Positions 10,838 through 21,159 of a stretch of DNA of 64,000 nt are shown here, piece after piece (within the stretch, counting starts at the first letter, position 1; every line of letters begins with the position of its first letter). A program made the position numbers and the translations under genes. This DNA is from Byssochlamys sp. IMV 00236 (lineage: Eukaryota > Ascomycota > Eurotiomycetes > Eurotiales > Thermoascaceae): positions 124,001 to 188,000 of the forward strand of contig MSJH02000840.1 of NCBI GenBank assembly GCA_001931875.2, given 5' to 3'. The notes under the pieces were generated by a model. It was not told the DNA's origin. It searched no databases and saw only the letters and a list, made by a program, of their open reading frames with translations.

Positions 10838-12000
10838 AGTGCACGGCGTTTTCATCTTCCGAACTCCTCCCGTGGAAAGTCAGCATGCCATCCGTCTTCA
10901 CTTTCTGCACACACAACCTATATGCTCTATGACTGGACATAGTGAGCACGTTGATCGTCAGGTTTGGCTTCGGGGTCATATCCCAGAATGAGGCAGATCC
11001 TTACTACCCGCTATCATACCCCATTCCTCTTTGTTTTTCCTTTGCTTTGGACAGATCTGAGGTTGGCAGGAAATCCTTCATCAGACATCACTTTCTTTAC
11101 GCTTTTCCTTAAGTACTGTCTTGTGACCGGGTTTCAGCATTTTTGTTCGCGTAGCACTCTTTCTCAGTTTCAGTTTTAGCATCCGCGTCTAAAGTCGACA
11201 ATTCATTTCGGAATAGGGTCAGATCTGTATTTATTATAGGCCGCCCGTGACTCTTCCATCCATTGCTTCCATATTTTCTTATTCCCCTTTGTCATCACTT
11301 TCTGCCTCTAGTTTAACCTTCTTTTTTGATATGCATGGTATGCCGGCTGGTCGGTAGACGGGGCTCTGGCAGATGTTTCTTATAGATACCAATGAATGCG
11401 ATTTCCAACCAGTATACTAGAACATGTCGCGGATATGAACATTGACACGGTTTTTGGCGTCCCGTTATCACCATATCCTGCACAATCTAGAGCAATGTCT
11501 AGAATTGGGTATGATTGCGTGGAGTTCTCGTTATATATATATATCTTATACTAATTTGTTATTCTAGAATAGGTCCGAAAAGTAAATGACAGGAAGTATC
11601 ATGTATGAAGTCCGGGAAAGACCAAAAACCAATGCTAGATGGTGCTCGTGCAGAGCCATTGACTCGCTTAGGAAATGTGATAGGTTGCAGAACTCCGATG
11701 TCAAAGGTTGAAGCCAGTAGCCGGAAGACGAGTGAGCGAAGCAGTCTGATCATAGATCTTGAGCATCCAAGTTGTCGCCGGATCCCAACCGGCCGATCGC
11801 GGCATGACGAATGTGCCTGCCTATACTCCCCGCTATTGCCGCCAGGCAAGAGATCCTCTCAACTCCGCCCAGATAACGCCAGCTAGCCAGATTCCTGTGA
11901 AACTAAACCGTGAGAAGGGGGGAATATGATGCAATACAATATGAATAGTCCCTGGTAATCCAAACCCGTGTGCCAGATGTCCAAGTGGGGGACTAGGCGT
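10838..12000. other. Intergenic between convergent genes
   Basis: About 1.2 kb holding the 3' flanks of the LAMTOR1-like gene (plus) and UBC8 (minus). Frames of 60-100 codons here lack recognisable features. A short (AT)n run sits near 11535. Confidence 0.5.
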
Positions 12001-13098
12001 TCAGACGTCATCCATCTCACCAGCAGGCTCTTCGCCGCCAGACTCATAGCTGCCAACTGAACTCATCTCGTCTTCCGACTCGGTGTCCTCCCCAGCCTCG
12101 TCCGCAGCTTCTTTGCTGGCATACTTCGCCACATATTCTGAGAGCATCCTGGTTAGATAGCATTCCGAGCGAAGCGTCAACAACCACCTACCTCGGACTT
12201 TAGCGTCATAACTCTTGGGTTCTCTCATGAGCATGGCCGCTGCCTCGCCGTTCAGGGGATCGGAAGGGTTGGGGTAACGCAAAAGCTGCGGAAGAAAGAC
12301 TTCGAAGATGTTGATCATATCATACATAGGAGACCAAGTTTGGTTGATAACATCGAGGCAGACGGAGCCGGAACTAATGGAGTCAAGTTAATCCTGTTTC
12401 GCATACAAAGCCACTCCACGGAATCTCACAGTTCGTCAATGTTCGGGTGGAATATACGGTTGACGAATCCAATGCTTGGACTCTTGTATGGGTATTGATC
12501 GGGCAGCTCTACATGGATCTTCCAGAGACCACCAGCGAATGGCGCTACAGCATGGTCAGTAATGCGGACTATTGGATCACAAGGCTTGGCACCTACTTTC
12601 TTCAGGTCCCTTGAAACGAACGTAGAATTCTTGCCTGTGGAGAGGCTGTATGAACATCAAATACAGAAGTAATCCCTGGAAAATCAATTTTGACGTACAC
12701 TGGGAGCGTAGTCAGCGACAGAGAATACCAGCCATAGGGAAATCACAAGTACTGACTGTTATCATTCACTAGAGTAACCTCGTAGTCACTCATCAACCTG
12801 AGAATTTATATCGTCAATATCCCTTCATTTCCCAAAATAATGTGGATTGAGCCGTCGGACGAGGCAGACGGAGGGAAAGGCGGTGGCAAAGGATTAACGT
12901 ACATCCTAAGTTCCATGTTAGCTAAACCACAGAGCACATTTGTATAGATCAGGTTAAAGACTTACTTCATGACCTAAATGAATGCGAAAAAGAACCCCAG
13001 GTCAGCTTTCAACTCCATAGAAATGCCATAGATCTGTTGCGCCCTAAAGTGTCACAGCCACTTACATCGGTCTCGATTCTGCGCTTGGGGCTGCTCAT
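12001..13098 (-). CDS. ubc8: Ubiquitin-conjugating enzyme E2, Ubc8/UBE2H type, nine exons with microexons
   Basis: E2 enzyme that receives ubiquitin from E1 on a catalytic cysteine; in yeast Ubc8 acts with the GID ligase in degrading gluconeogenic enzymes. Exons on the minus strand are 13066-13098, 12966-12973 (8 nt), 12903-12905 (3 nt), 12757-12797, 12699 (1 nt), 12597-12634, 12430-12544, 12192-12373 and 12001-12137. They sum to 558 nt and 185 residues. The product starts [19 protein letters not shown], continues [13 protein letters not shown], and has FHPNID and the catalytic cysteine in [11 protein letters not shown], then the acidic C-terminal tail typical of the family. The 3-nt and 1-nt exons are needed to obtain the family peptides DVMK-M-LMSD and NDN-M-QEF, which match the spacing I recall for yeast Ubc8 (DVMKLLMSD, NDSMQEF). 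Both are flanked by strong acceptors and GTACGT donors. The enzyme identity is near certain; the microexons are inference from sequence. Confidence 0.93.
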
Positions 13099-13694
13099 CT
13101 TGAAATATGCGAGGCTGTTCGGTGCAGTATTGAACTATCTGCTTTAAGAAGAGCTAAAAGACTCTGAAAGCGAGTGCGTGCTGAAATGAGGGGACTGATA
13201 AGCTCGGTGCACACCTAAAGTATCGGCGGGCAGAGCGGGGCAGTTAGAGAAGTATGTCGGTTGCAACAGGCAGAGAGAACCCTGACAGCAGCAGGGCTTA
13301 AATATTTCAGAGGTAAAGTTGCGAGAAGGGCAGCAAACACTTATGGACGAAGCGTGGTATAATCAGGCGAGAGAAGGAGAGGTTGGCAGGAGTGGCAGCG
13401 GCGGCGATGATGATATGGCAGGCTAGAATTGGAGACGCCGGTCACGGATCAGCGGGTCAGGTGCCCCGCCGATTATTGAAGCCAACCAGGCTTCAGCGGC
13501 CCCTTTGCCTGGCCTTCTCGCCTGGAGAGCTTCAAGTCTTAACCGCCTCATTCCAATTGGAACCTCCTAGATCCGGCGAGTTCTCTTTCAAGCTATCATT
13601 AATATTGCTAGCTACCTAAATGAGCAAGAACGGGATCGTGGAACACTTCACTCCGACATTCACCAAAGTTGGGCTGCGCGACAACTCCGACAAC
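13099..13694. other. Promoter side of ubc8 and flank of retroelement piece
   Basis: About 600 bp upstream of ubc8. A 78-codon plus-strand frame at 13383-13619 is Ala/Met-rich, unlike a known protein, and not called. No repeat is seen. Confidence 0.4.
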
Positions 13695-13998
13695 CAGGTG
13701 GCCCCCAAGGTTCGAGCCATCTCTCATTTCTATCTAGATATGAGCTCTTTCTACATTTCTCGTCATGATAGACTCTCAGCTCACTCAGGCCATAAGTGAT
13801 CTGAGTGGGTGTTTATCCTCTCTGTCCTCTAACCCAGAAGCTCTGTATATCGAGGAGATAGATGCACGAGAAAAACTGACCGGATACTGTCCTCTATCCA
13901 ATAAGGACAAGACTGTGAAGATCATTGAGAGTTTCTTTATATCACCTACCATTTGGATGAAAACAAACTTTTTGCTGTTGTATCACTCAGAAAATTGA
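13695..13998 (+). repeat. Retroelement segment, copy B, inverted relative to copy A
   Basis: Plus-strand homologue of the minus-strand segment at 3670-3925. It shares the leader GGTTCGAGCCATCTCTCATT (copy A has an A-type variant of it) and then an open frame MIDSQLTQAISDLSGCLS with SNPEALYIEEIDAREKLTG. The frame ends at 13998. No pol sequence follows, so this is a solitary fragment of the same element family. Confidence 0.6.
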
Positions 13999-15223
13999 TT
14001 AATGTTCTCTCTCCAATCTTGCTCACCGTTTATTCACTGCAATCCTCAGTCCCCGCAAGTTCGTCCTTCATTTTATCATGCCATTTTATAATATAGCTAA
14101 TGTTAGAGCCGGGGAGACCATAAAGGAGTTCTCCTTTTCGGTCGAGCGGTATGGAGTTCCCATAGCTACACAGGATGTCATGAAGGCAGAGTGGATAAAT
14201 GAACCCGGAATTCAATGACCGCAACTCCTATTCCTAAACGATCAATTCGGCCGATTCAAACTTGCTCTCGAAAGCACTGTCAGTATATACCCCAAAGTAC
14301 ATGAAGAGAATTTATGCTTACTAAACCAGGATGAGGAGAACGTATATAAGATCAAGACTTGTCTGTATCTCCTGCCTCATGCTCTCAATCACCCTGAGGA
14401 TGGCCGCCCGGAATATGTTCGTTTCACAAGGCCACACGGCAACAATACTGAGCTTCCTAGCCATGTTCTTCTCCAAACGCATGCTGCAATCGCCCAGATT
14501 TACCATGCCTCCGGCATGGTACGCCAGCATCACCCATTAGGTATCATTATCATCAAGCAGATTAGGTGGATATCAGGACATTATCGAGTTCTCTGCTACC
14601 GATCGCGCGTTCAACAGTCCTTTCTGGGAGTGTTGTATCTGCTATCGTAACTTCCGTCAGCGACACGCCCTGAACAGTTATCTGAGCTCTCCAGTGCACA
14701 ATCAGAGCGTGTATCGTCGTCCGAATGCCAGAGCTTCCTATGGTAAGCAATTTTCCACGTCGCTCGCACTGTTCAGCTATCTGGAGAACGAGGCATATTC
14801 CTTTATGAGATTCGAAAGAGTCCAACAACAAGTTGTATGAATAGTATGATAGTATGATCGCTTGAAATTTAGTGAATCGAAATAGTAAATGCTCAATATG
14901 GCTAGACATGAAATTATTTCTTCATTTTCTACATGACATATTTATACCAAGTCTGGCCCTTTTCAATGCGTTGATTGTTTCGGATCAAGTGGATCGGATG
15001 CTGTCTTCCGCTGCCTACTAGGTACTTAAGCACCCCGCCCTTTCTAAGTATGTAACTAATTTACCTCGCTATCTTTCCACCCGTCAGAGACCAGCAATAA
15101 AACATCTTAATCCAATATCAAATCCCACTATCATCCTACGCCCTGAACTCCCCCTAGACATATCGACTTAATAACACACCCAAGGCCCTTCTGGAAAGAC
15201 ACGAAAATCTATCCATCGAAACC
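13999..15223. other. Gene-poor stretch before ATG12
   Basis: About 1.2 kb. Minus-strand frames at 14321-14533 and 14562-14909 look weakly protein-like (for example PERTVERAIGSRELDN and YHAGGMVNLGDCSMRLEKN) and could be pieces of a decayed gene. They are short and unconnected, and I do not recognise them. The final 200 bp is CT-rich and likely the ATG12 promoter and leader. Confidence 0.4.
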
Positions 15224-16269
15224 ATGGAGCCCTCCCCCTCCCCAGATCGCTCCGCTCGCAACTCACCTAATCCGTCCAGTTCAGGCACCGGAGCAGGTCT
15301 CGCGCGCAGACCAAGAAGCGGAACACCCAGTAACGAGGGTGCTACCAATGCTGGAACTACTCCTATCCCAGACGATGAGCATGGTGCGGATTTGCCGCTG
15401 ACGATGTCTGCGTCGGTCGTCTTGACGGGTCTTCCACGTGACGCTCATCAGGCTCTTGCGGATGTGGAGGCTTTGGATACGGGGAAAGGTATGTTTTGTT
15501 TCTTTAACTTTTATTGTATTTTGAGGGTATTATATTTGTTGGGTTCCTGGTTTTAATCTATCTTTTTTTGGCATTGAGGCATTCTGGTTTGTTTTCTTGC
15601 CGTCCCCGAGCTCGAAAAGCTATGGCGAGATGCCAATGTTTCGAAAGATAAAAGGATCCTGCACTTTCTCGAAACACGAGACATAGAGACTTTTTACTTT
15701 ACTACTTCTTTCTCCCTATGTTTTCTTTTCTTAATGCTATTTATGTACAAGCTTCGTTGCCTACTTTTTCGTTTTCATTATCATGTGGCCCTTCTGTCGT
15801 GACCGTTTCAGGATGAGGATGTCCCGCCATACCCATACTTTTTGCGTCATCAGCACTAGCCTAACAGTTGTTCCTACTGTACTCGCATTCTATCACTTTC
15901 GATATGATATGTGATTGATGAGTTGGAAACTCTCTGACATCAAGGGAATCTCCAGTGACAGTTCGTTTCCAGCCGCTGCCCTCAGCACCTATTCTGAAGA
16001 ACAGAGTCTTTAAGATTAGTGCTTCTCAAAAGTTCGAAACTGTGGTGAAGTTTCTTCGAAAGAAACTAGACTGCAAAGATACCGATTCTGTTTTCTGTTA
16101 CGTGAACAGTGTCTTCGCGCCGGGGCTAGATGAAGGCGTAGGTGGTCTTTGGAGGGTAAGTAACAATATCATTTGTTATCGATACAAATTAACAGGATGT
16201 AAACTGCAGTGCTTCAAGACAGATGACCAACTGATAGTTGCATACTCCATGACGCCAGCGTTTGGATGA
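15224..16269 (+). CDS. atg12: Autophagy-related ubiquitin-like protein ATG12
   Basis: Ubiquitin-like modifier that is conjugated to ATG5 by ATG7 and ATG10. The ATG12-ATG5/ATG16 complex promotes ATG8 lipidation during autophagosome formation. Exons are 15224-15488, 15956-16155 and 16210-16269, giving 174 residues. The first 75 or so residues are a Ser/Pro/Gly-rich disordered extension. The ubiquitin-like fold follows, with [47 protein letters not shown] and [19 protein letters not shown]. The C-terminal glycine needed for conjugation is the last residue. The first intron is 467 nt, far longer than any other intron in the window. The gene is convergent with panB, 314 bp between stop codons. Confidence 0.95.
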
Positions 16270-16583
16270 AGCAACTTTTGGAAGAACGACTTTCGTCTGC
16301 CTCAACTCAGGTCATGTCATCATGCCGATGACTAGGACAAAAAGACAAATACTATTTACATACGATGCCGCTCCATCAAACCATGCCTTGTCTGCGCAAT
16401 TGTTCCATGAGGTCATCGACTAACAGTGGTATCACGGAGCGCCAGGGTATCACAGATGATGTGAACTGACGGCTGACAGCAGGTGTAGCGCTTGTCATGA
16501 TCGTGATGCTCGCAGGAATAAGACAAGAAACGGTCGCATGAGTCATCAGTGTGTATATTACCTGCAGAGTGAAATCGACATCG
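16270..16583. other. Shared 3' interval of atg12 and panB
   Basis: A 314-bp interval between the two convergent stop codons must hold both terminators; nothing else is visible. Confidence 0.5.
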
Positions 16584-17705
16584 CTATTGTTCCCGTTCGG
16601 AAACGAGCTTTTCAAACTCTGCAAGCTCCTCTTTGGGGATAGGATAAGTGTACTCCTGCGAAGGATATGCACGTGACTTGACTTCTTCCCGGTATTGCTG
16701 GATACCTCTGATGGCCTCGCCCCAGACGTCGGCATATTGTTTGACAAACTTGGGCAGAAAGCGGCCGGGCGGGAAGTTGCCAGACATGTCTATCTGCACG
16801 AGGACTTGGCCGGAACAGCCGTTACCTGCACCGATACCAATGGTAGGGACCCGCAACTTCTTCGTGACAATAGTTGCGACCTCAGCGGGCACTGCTTCGA
16901 GGACCATAATGAATGCTCCAGCTTCCTGGACAGCAAGCGCATCCTCGAGAAGCTTCAATGCTCCAGTCACTGACTTCCCCTGCACTCTGAATCCTCCGAG
17001 AGCGTTCTGGCGCTGCGGCGTCAAGCCAATATGCCCCACGACGGGGATTCCGGCCTGGGTGATACGCTTGATCGTCGGGGCCATCTCCGCTCCGCCTTCA
17101 AGCTTGACCCCCTGCACACGGCCTTCTTTTATAATGCGAATTGCTGACTGGAGAGCCTGCTCGGGGGATACCTCGTACGATCCCATGGGAAGATCCGCGA
17201 CCTATTGTTACGGAGTTGCGTTAGCTACATTGACAGAAATTCAACTGTGAGGGGCAAGGGGACATACGGTGAACGCGGCCTTTGCCGCTCGGGCGACACT
17301 TCTGCAGTGCAGAATCATCTCATCCATCAAGATCTCACTCGTGTCTTCCATGCCCAAAGCCACCATGGCCAAGCTATCCCCCACCAGGATCATGTCCATG
17401 CCGGCGGCGTCAGCAACGTGCCCGCTTGGGAAATCATGTGCTGTGAGCATCGTGATTGGCTCGCCCTTCTTGTAAAGATTCTGAATAGTGTTTATGGTGA
17501 CCTTCTTTCTTGGATTTGGGGACGGGGTACCCAGTGGAGAGTGGGAGCTGTGTCGTACGAAGGGAGCTGAAGAAGACAAAGGCGGGGTACGAAGGAAAAC
17601 CGGCGTCGACAAGCAATTGATCGAAGAAAAACGATTAATTACTGCCATGTTCTTGATGAGAGGCCGTAGCGGCAACCTCAGTTGTGCCGCAGCCTTGGAA
17701 GCCAT
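16584..17705 (-). CDS. panB: 3-methyl-2-oxobutanoate hydroxymethyltransferase (ketopantoate synthesis), mitochondrial
   Basis: First committed enzyme of pantothenate (vitamin B5/CoA) synthesis. It transfers the hydroxymethyl group of 5,10-methylene-tetrahydrofolate to 2-oxoisovalerate, giving ketopantoate. Exons on the minus strand are 17268-17705 and 16584-17201, giving 351 residues. The first 60 or so residues are rich in Arg, Ser and Leu and poor in acids (MASKAAAQLRLPLRPLIKN), fitting a mitochondrial presequence. The core has the family blocks ITMLTAHDFPSG, MDMILVGDSLAMVALG (metal-binding Asp in VGDS), VADLPMGSYEVS (second Asp), VKLEGG (Glu), PVVGHIGLTPQ and PTIGIGAGNGCSGQVL. Bacterial PanB is about 260-280 residues; the excess here is the N-terminal targeting part and a short C-terminal tail. 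Confidence 0.96.
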
Positions 17706-18417
17706 GATGTCGAGGGTCGTCTGTTCGGCAAACTGGTATTTCTATGAGTATTCACTTGAATGCGGAGTATCGAGATCGTATCTAGATCTCGTGGGCGCCT
17801 TAGGGTGCCTTGAGTGGCAATCACTCCGCGGGTGGCTGTAGTGGATGGGAAAATGGAAAGGATATTGATATTAAGGAGAAGGGATCCATTGTGTGCGGCA
17901 GCCAGTGCCTCGAGGTGTTCTTATAAAGAAAGCGGGCCTTGACGTGCTGGTATATGCTGCGTAGTTCGGAGCATCTTCGATTCTGCCGGCGTTGATTTTC
18001 TTTCCCCGGCTTCCGGGTTGGCCGTTGTTCCGCGCCGACAGGCCGACCGAGGTTCTTTCCATATCGGGACTGGCTATCTAGTTACCCCGCGATCTCCAGA
18101 CAACGCTCTGCTGCTTAATCGGCACTAGATACTGTTGCACATCAAGTTGGAATTGTATTGTGACAGAAAGCTCATGTTGTAGCTAAGAACAGACTAGCAA
18201 TCTCCCGACCAGCTGTGTCATTCCTTAATGATGACGGATTCGAATAACTTCGAGGCTAGTTTAGTTATTCAACAGGGATTGAAACTGTAAACAGAGTATG
18301 TGAATATGAACATGAATATGAGACGAAGTCGCAAAAAAATTAATCAAACCGAAAGGGAACAAATCGCAAGGAACAGGGAATAGGGATCAGAGACTTTTCT
18401 TTCTGCCTTCTCCAGAC
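17706..18417. other. Intergenic
   Basis: About 700 bp containing the panB promoter and the 3' flank of the next gene. A 63-codon minus-strand frame at 17871-18062 is not supported by any feature. Confidence 0.45.
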
Positions 18418-19253
18418 CTAGTCGGAATCCAGACGCCGCCTCTTTTGCGGAGATGCTGTATCAGGCTCTGATTTTATAGAAGCAGAGGAACGTCGTCGGG
18501 TATTGCGGCGGTCTGCGCCATCCGGTTGTGGGGCTGCAGAGATATCTTGCACTAGAGGGTCTGTCAGGTAAATAGCCTTTCCAAGTAAACAGAGGAGATG
18601 TACATACCTTTCCGTTCCAAATGGAAGACGAGTCGATGTTTAGCAGAAGTCGCGTCCTGAAGAAGTTGCATGATGGCAGCCGCCCATGAGATCTCATCAA
18701 TGATTGCAGCAGAGCCGTTGCGATCCTTATACACGATCTTAGATTCGCCATCGCCTATCCTTGTCGCTACTGTGGAGTTGACTCTCTGCAGAAACTTCTG
18801 GTAGTCAAGATCTTCAACCCTGATTGTATCCCCCGTTGGTGTAATGTCGTCCTTCATGAGATCGCGGAAAGCGCAAAGACCATAGTCTTTACTCTGTTTA
18901 TCGTCAGAGAACCGAAGGCCAATTGTTGCCAGGGCACTGATACAGGTATCCGAGTGAGCGCGACTGTTGCGTTTGGCGCGTTGGCGGCATTTTTCCATGA
19001 TCTTCTGCTTGACGAGAGCGACAAGCCTAGGAAAATTTTGATGATCACGCTTGATACGAAATGCATCTGGGAGAGTCGTGTTCTCAGCAAGCTTCTCTTC
19101 TATGAAATGTTCGAGCCTGACTCCATCGCGACGGGATAAACGGGTTCTGCAAAGCTCGCTGCCGTCGATGAATATGCCAATGTACTCTCTCAGTTCCTGG
19201 ACATCGTTGACAGAGACGTTGAATAGGCTGGCCACATCTCCTGCATTTACCAT
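18418..19253 (-). CDS. Hypothetical protein with C-terminal nuclear localisation signal
   Basis: Exons on the minus strand are 18608-19253 (the frame stays open to an upstream ATG at 19490) and 18418-18551, with a 56-nt GT-AG intron. From the preferred ATG at 19253 the protein is 259 residues, MVNAGDVASLFNVSVNDVQE onward, with basic central stretches (KQKIMEKCRQRAKRNSRAHS). It ends ASIKSEPDTASPQKRRRLDS. IKSE fits the SUMO consensus and PQKRRRL is a nuclear-localisation-type basic patch. Starting at 19490 instead would add 79 residues including a hydrophobic repetitive stretch (LISTVPLISTPLIITIVLL) encoded by an imperfect 54-bp duplication; that looks less natural for a nuclear protein. I do not recognise the family; a role in chromatin or transcription is only a guess from the tail. 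Confidence 0.65.
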
Positions 19254-19264
19254 GTTGACGAGCG

Positions 19265-19349
19265 CAGTCGAGATCAACAACACAATCGTGATGATCAGTG
19301 GGGTCGAGATAAGCGGCACAGTCGAAATCAAGAACACAATCTTGATAAT
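19265..19349. repeat. Imperfect 54-bp tandem duplication
   Basis: The 31 bases at 19265-19295 recur at 19319-19349 with about five differences (for example CAGTCGAGATCAACAACACA against CAGTCGAAATCAAGAACACA), a period of 54 bp. It lies just upstream of the preferred start codon of the hypothetical gene, within its possible N-terminal extension. Confidence 0.6.
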
Positions 19350-19911
19350 GATAGTAGCACTCAAGGGAGCGGCGACATCAGAATCTCGCAACGGGTTGGT
19401 AATAGTAGTGATTAAAGATAGAGCGTGGTGACAGTTTTGCAAAGTGATAGGAGAAGTGACAGTAGTAGTGACTTGGCGGTCATGGAGCACTTGATTTCAA
19501 TGTGAAAGATGAATGAAAAGATTCGTCGCAACGCGTCCAGCTACCTCGTCCAAAATCAAAGCTCAGTCCCGGCCTACTAAGACGACTAAGTTTATTGAGA
19601 AGGTCGTAGCAGTATATGGAGCTCTACGGATTTCGCCGCAAGACTCTGAAATAATTACCTGGCAAGGATGACTTACCGGCAAGAAAGAGATGTAATCCCA
19701 TTATCAATTTAGGATGCTTCTGAGAATGTGAGAACGATTGAAGAATGAATATCTCATTGTTGTGAAATAAGAATCAAGTAGATAGAATTATCAAATAATA
19801 AGGCACTGCGTCACTCAGCAGGCCGGGTGGGCTTTATACCCAGAAAGTGTGAGAACATTGAGACAGTCCCTGATAGCTCATTGGGTTGATATGAAGCTTA
19901 TTGGTAGCCAC

Positions 19912-21159
19912 CTACAACACAGACTTAACCACAGTATTGATATCTTCAGTCGGCAGCTCCAGGAGCTCGTTCGAGGGGTTATAATCAAAGTTATTCCCAC
20001 ACTTAGGATCAAGGAGCGCGCCAGTAATCAGGATTCCCACGCCGCTGAAGTCAGACTTAGACAGTTTCTCCTGTGCATCCTTGACGCTTGCATCAAGGTC
20101 TGCCTCCGCGACCGTCCACTTCTTGCCGGTAGCCTTTTCAAGAGCAGCGAGGATTTGGGTCTGGGATGTGGTGAAGCTGCGCACGCGCAGCCGCTGGTTG
20201 GCGGTCTTGGGGGCGATAGATGGCGAGAGAGTCTGTGCGATGGCTCTGCCAATGAAGTCAAGAGTCGACGTTGAGAAGAGGACGTCCTTTTGGGCCGGGA
20301 AGATGGTCATGGTGGCTTCAGGGAGGTTGCATCCGAGGAAGCCAACTTTGAGGCCCCTGTGTGTGAGACTGGTCAGTTTAACGCTAACGAGAGGGCTTCC
20401 TTTTCCTATATGGTTATACAGAATGGAACACATACCAATCAAAGAAAGAACCTGTGTAAATAGCGGTCCATTCAATCTGGTCCTGCTTGCTCTCCAAGTA
20501 CTCCCGAATCTGGTTCTTGGAGTTCAACGGCGGGACCCTCTGAAGAGTGACCGCGTTGCTAGAATCGCATCCAAATTCTGAAGGGATGAATCGCTTCACA
20601 CCAGCAGCAATAGCAGCATCAATGATCTTCTTCTGCTCAAGGACGGCGGAGGTCGTAATAGCGGAGACGACTGCATCTTGTCCCTTCAGAGCAGAAACAA
20701 GGGAGTCGGGGCTATAGTCAGTTTTAATAAGGGTGACGCCCTCCGGAGCCTTGTAGCTGGATTCTTGGCGGGAGAGAACGGAGACGTTGTAGTTGTGAGG
20801 GGATGAAGTGAGGTTCTTGACAATGGAAGGACTAAGAAAGTCATGCTATGTTAGTATGGTCCTTGGCCGGAACTAAGAGGTGGCTTGTGAGTTCTGCTTT
20901 CTGGAAAATGGAGACACTGCATACCCTAAGTTTCCTCCAGCCTGCACAGACTTGTTAGTGATTGTTTGGCATCAAATAGTGACTTGACAGTAAACAAGGC
21001 AGGGTTATTCCATGGGGAATATTCAGCGGATATTCAAGTCACAAGAAATGAATGAAAGCTGACGATTAGAAAAATAATCCGGATGAATTCAAAACTTCAC
21101 TGAAAAAGAGAGCTACCAGGAAAACATACTCCGATGATCGCAACATTCTTGATGGCCAT
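19912..21159 (-). CDS. NmrA-like / isoflavone-reductase-like NAD(P)-binding protein, four exons
   Basis: Atypical SDR that binds NAD(P); such fungal proteins are redox sensors or reductases, and the substrate is not predictable. Exons on the minus strand are 21130-21159, 20925-20941 (only 17 nt), 20436-20831 and 19912-20356, giving 295 residues. The joined N-terminus MAIKNVAIIG-AGGNLG-PSI carries the glycine-rich motif GxGGxxG split over the first three exons. Later blocks are VSVLSRQES, the NmrA-typical GQDAVVSAITT, IDAAIAAGVKRFIPSEFGCD and WTAIYTGSFFDW. The catalytic YxxxK of classical SDRs is replaced by the NmrA/PCBER arrangement. Length and layout fit the fungal isoflavone reductase-like group. 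No biosynthetic cluster surrounds it. Confidence 0.9.

Noticed and set aside
13383..13619. 78-codon plus-strand frame upstream of the retroelement piece
   Set aside because: Low-complexity start and no homology signal; likely chance.
16648..17250. 200-codon plus-strand frame opposite panB
   Set aside because: It lies fully antisense to the conserved panB coding exon and has no family features; a shadow of GC-rich coding DNA.
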